A DNA stretch of 6,024 nt from an uncultured Clostridia bacterium (lineage in GTDB: Bacteria; Bacillota; Clostridia; Christensenellales; UBA1242). Below are positions 5,807 through 6,024 of the stretch, piece after piece. The stretch covers positions 1 through 6,024 of the forward strand of contig CALVZZ010000063.1 in NCBI GenBank assembly GCA_944372715.1, given 5' to 3'. Both the position numbers and the translations under genes were made by a program. Position 1 is the first letter of the stretch. Every line of letters begins with the position of its first letter. Under the pieces are notes generated by a model, which was not told where the DNA came from, did no database searches, and saw only the letters and a program-made list of their open reading frames with translations.

Positions 5807-6024
5807 TTTCGACACTCCTTATAAGATTGGTGAACTCATAAAAATTAACGGGAAAACTATTATTTCCGTAAAAATTATATTTTTTACCATCTTTGTCTAT
5901 GTGAACTTCATATTTTAACCCGTCTACAACCATATCATTTTCATATTATTCTTTCCAAGAAGATACAATTCGTAAAAGCACACTAGCAAATTTATCAATG
6001 TTAATATTGTAGCGTACCGAATTA
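5799..6024 (-). pseudogene. Small protein gene fragment interrupted by in-frame TAA, open at the window edge
   Basis: Reading the minus strand from 6023 gives 25 sense codons ending in SSWKE, then TAA (5948-5946), then 48 sense codons in the same frame starting YENDMVVDGLKYEV and ending LIRSVENA, with a TAA at 5801-5799. The two halves read as one continuous small domain: an amphipathic helix (KFASVLLRIVSSWKE), DG, an alternating beta segment around KYEVHIDKDG, then YGNNSFPVNFYEFTNLI. I associate this W..Y...DG...(beta)...G.N.FP.NF.EF pattern with small hypothetical Bacillota proteins, from memory only. A single substitution such as AAA or GAA to TAA at codon 26 would explain the break. The alternative is that the first half is a complete C-terminus and a separate 44-residue protein starts at the in-frame ATG at 5933. 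The frame overlaps the metalloprotease start by 8 bp (5799-5806), which supports its being or having been a translated gene in that operon. Confidence 0.6.
5815..5820 (-). promoter_or_regulatory. Ribosome binding site of the metalloprotease-like gene (fixes the start at 5806)
   Basis: On the coding strand AAGGAG lies eight bases before the ATG at 5806-5804. The alternative GTG at 5815 uses the last G of this site as its first base, so ATG is the real start and the protein has 567 rather than 570 residues. The site lies inside the 3' end of the preceding reading frame. Confidence 0.85.

Noticed and set aside
5946..5948. TAA recoded as a sense codon
   Set aside because: All other genes in the window end at TAA at the expected family lengths, so standard termination applies. 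A nonsense mutation, a sequencing error or two separate genes is simpler.
1..6024. CRISPR array, integrase, transposase or phage structural genes
   Set aside because: No regularly spaced direct repeats and no such protein motifs were seen on either strand.

Overview
The window is AT-rich Bacillota-like DNA. The codons are A/T-ending, Shine-Dalgarno sites read AAGGAG, promoters are TTGAC(A/T)-17-TA(T/A)(A/T)A(T/A)-like, and every visible stop codon is TAA. A walJ (yycJ) homologue is followed directly by an HtrA-type protease, the same order as yycJ-htrC (yycK) in Bacillus. The organism cannot be named; an uncultured or gut-type low-GC Bacillota is the best inference.

Layout. Positions 1-2125 (minus strand) look like one operon. 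It is read from an HD-domain phosphohydrolase-like gene (1544-2125), through a DUF4422 putative glycosyltransferase (738-1517), into UDP-galactopyranose mutase glf (1-719), which is cut by the window edge. The last two point to a cell-surface polysaccharide containing galactofuranose. Positions 2132-2204 hold two back-to-back promoters, one for each direction. In both cases the predicted transcription start falls at or a few bases before the start codon, and neither gene has a clear Shine-Dalgarno site, so the HD gene and walJ may be leaderless. Positions 2214-4038 (plus strand) hold walJ and a PDZ-containing HtrA/DegP-like serine protease with a probable lipoprotein signal peptide. They form a two-gene envelope-maintenance operon without walRKHI beside it.

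Positions 4041-4124 hold an 84-bp element that folds almost perfectly into a four-way cloverleaf: 72 of 84 bases pair, and one junction base is free outside the loops. It sits between two convergent genes, starts two bases after the protease stop codon, and supplies the last six codons and the stop of the opposite gene. It can also act as a terminator for that gene. It resembles a mobile or repeated palindromic element rather than a plain terminator.

Positions 4103-5806 (minus strand) encode a 567-residue probable intracellular zinc metalloprotease with HEMNH and a downstream NEVIND motif; I do not recognise a named family. It overlaps by 8 bp a preceding reading frame that runs to the window end (5799-6024). 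That frame looks like one continuous small protein domain interrupted by an in-frame TAA, so it is either a pseudogene or two separate short genes.
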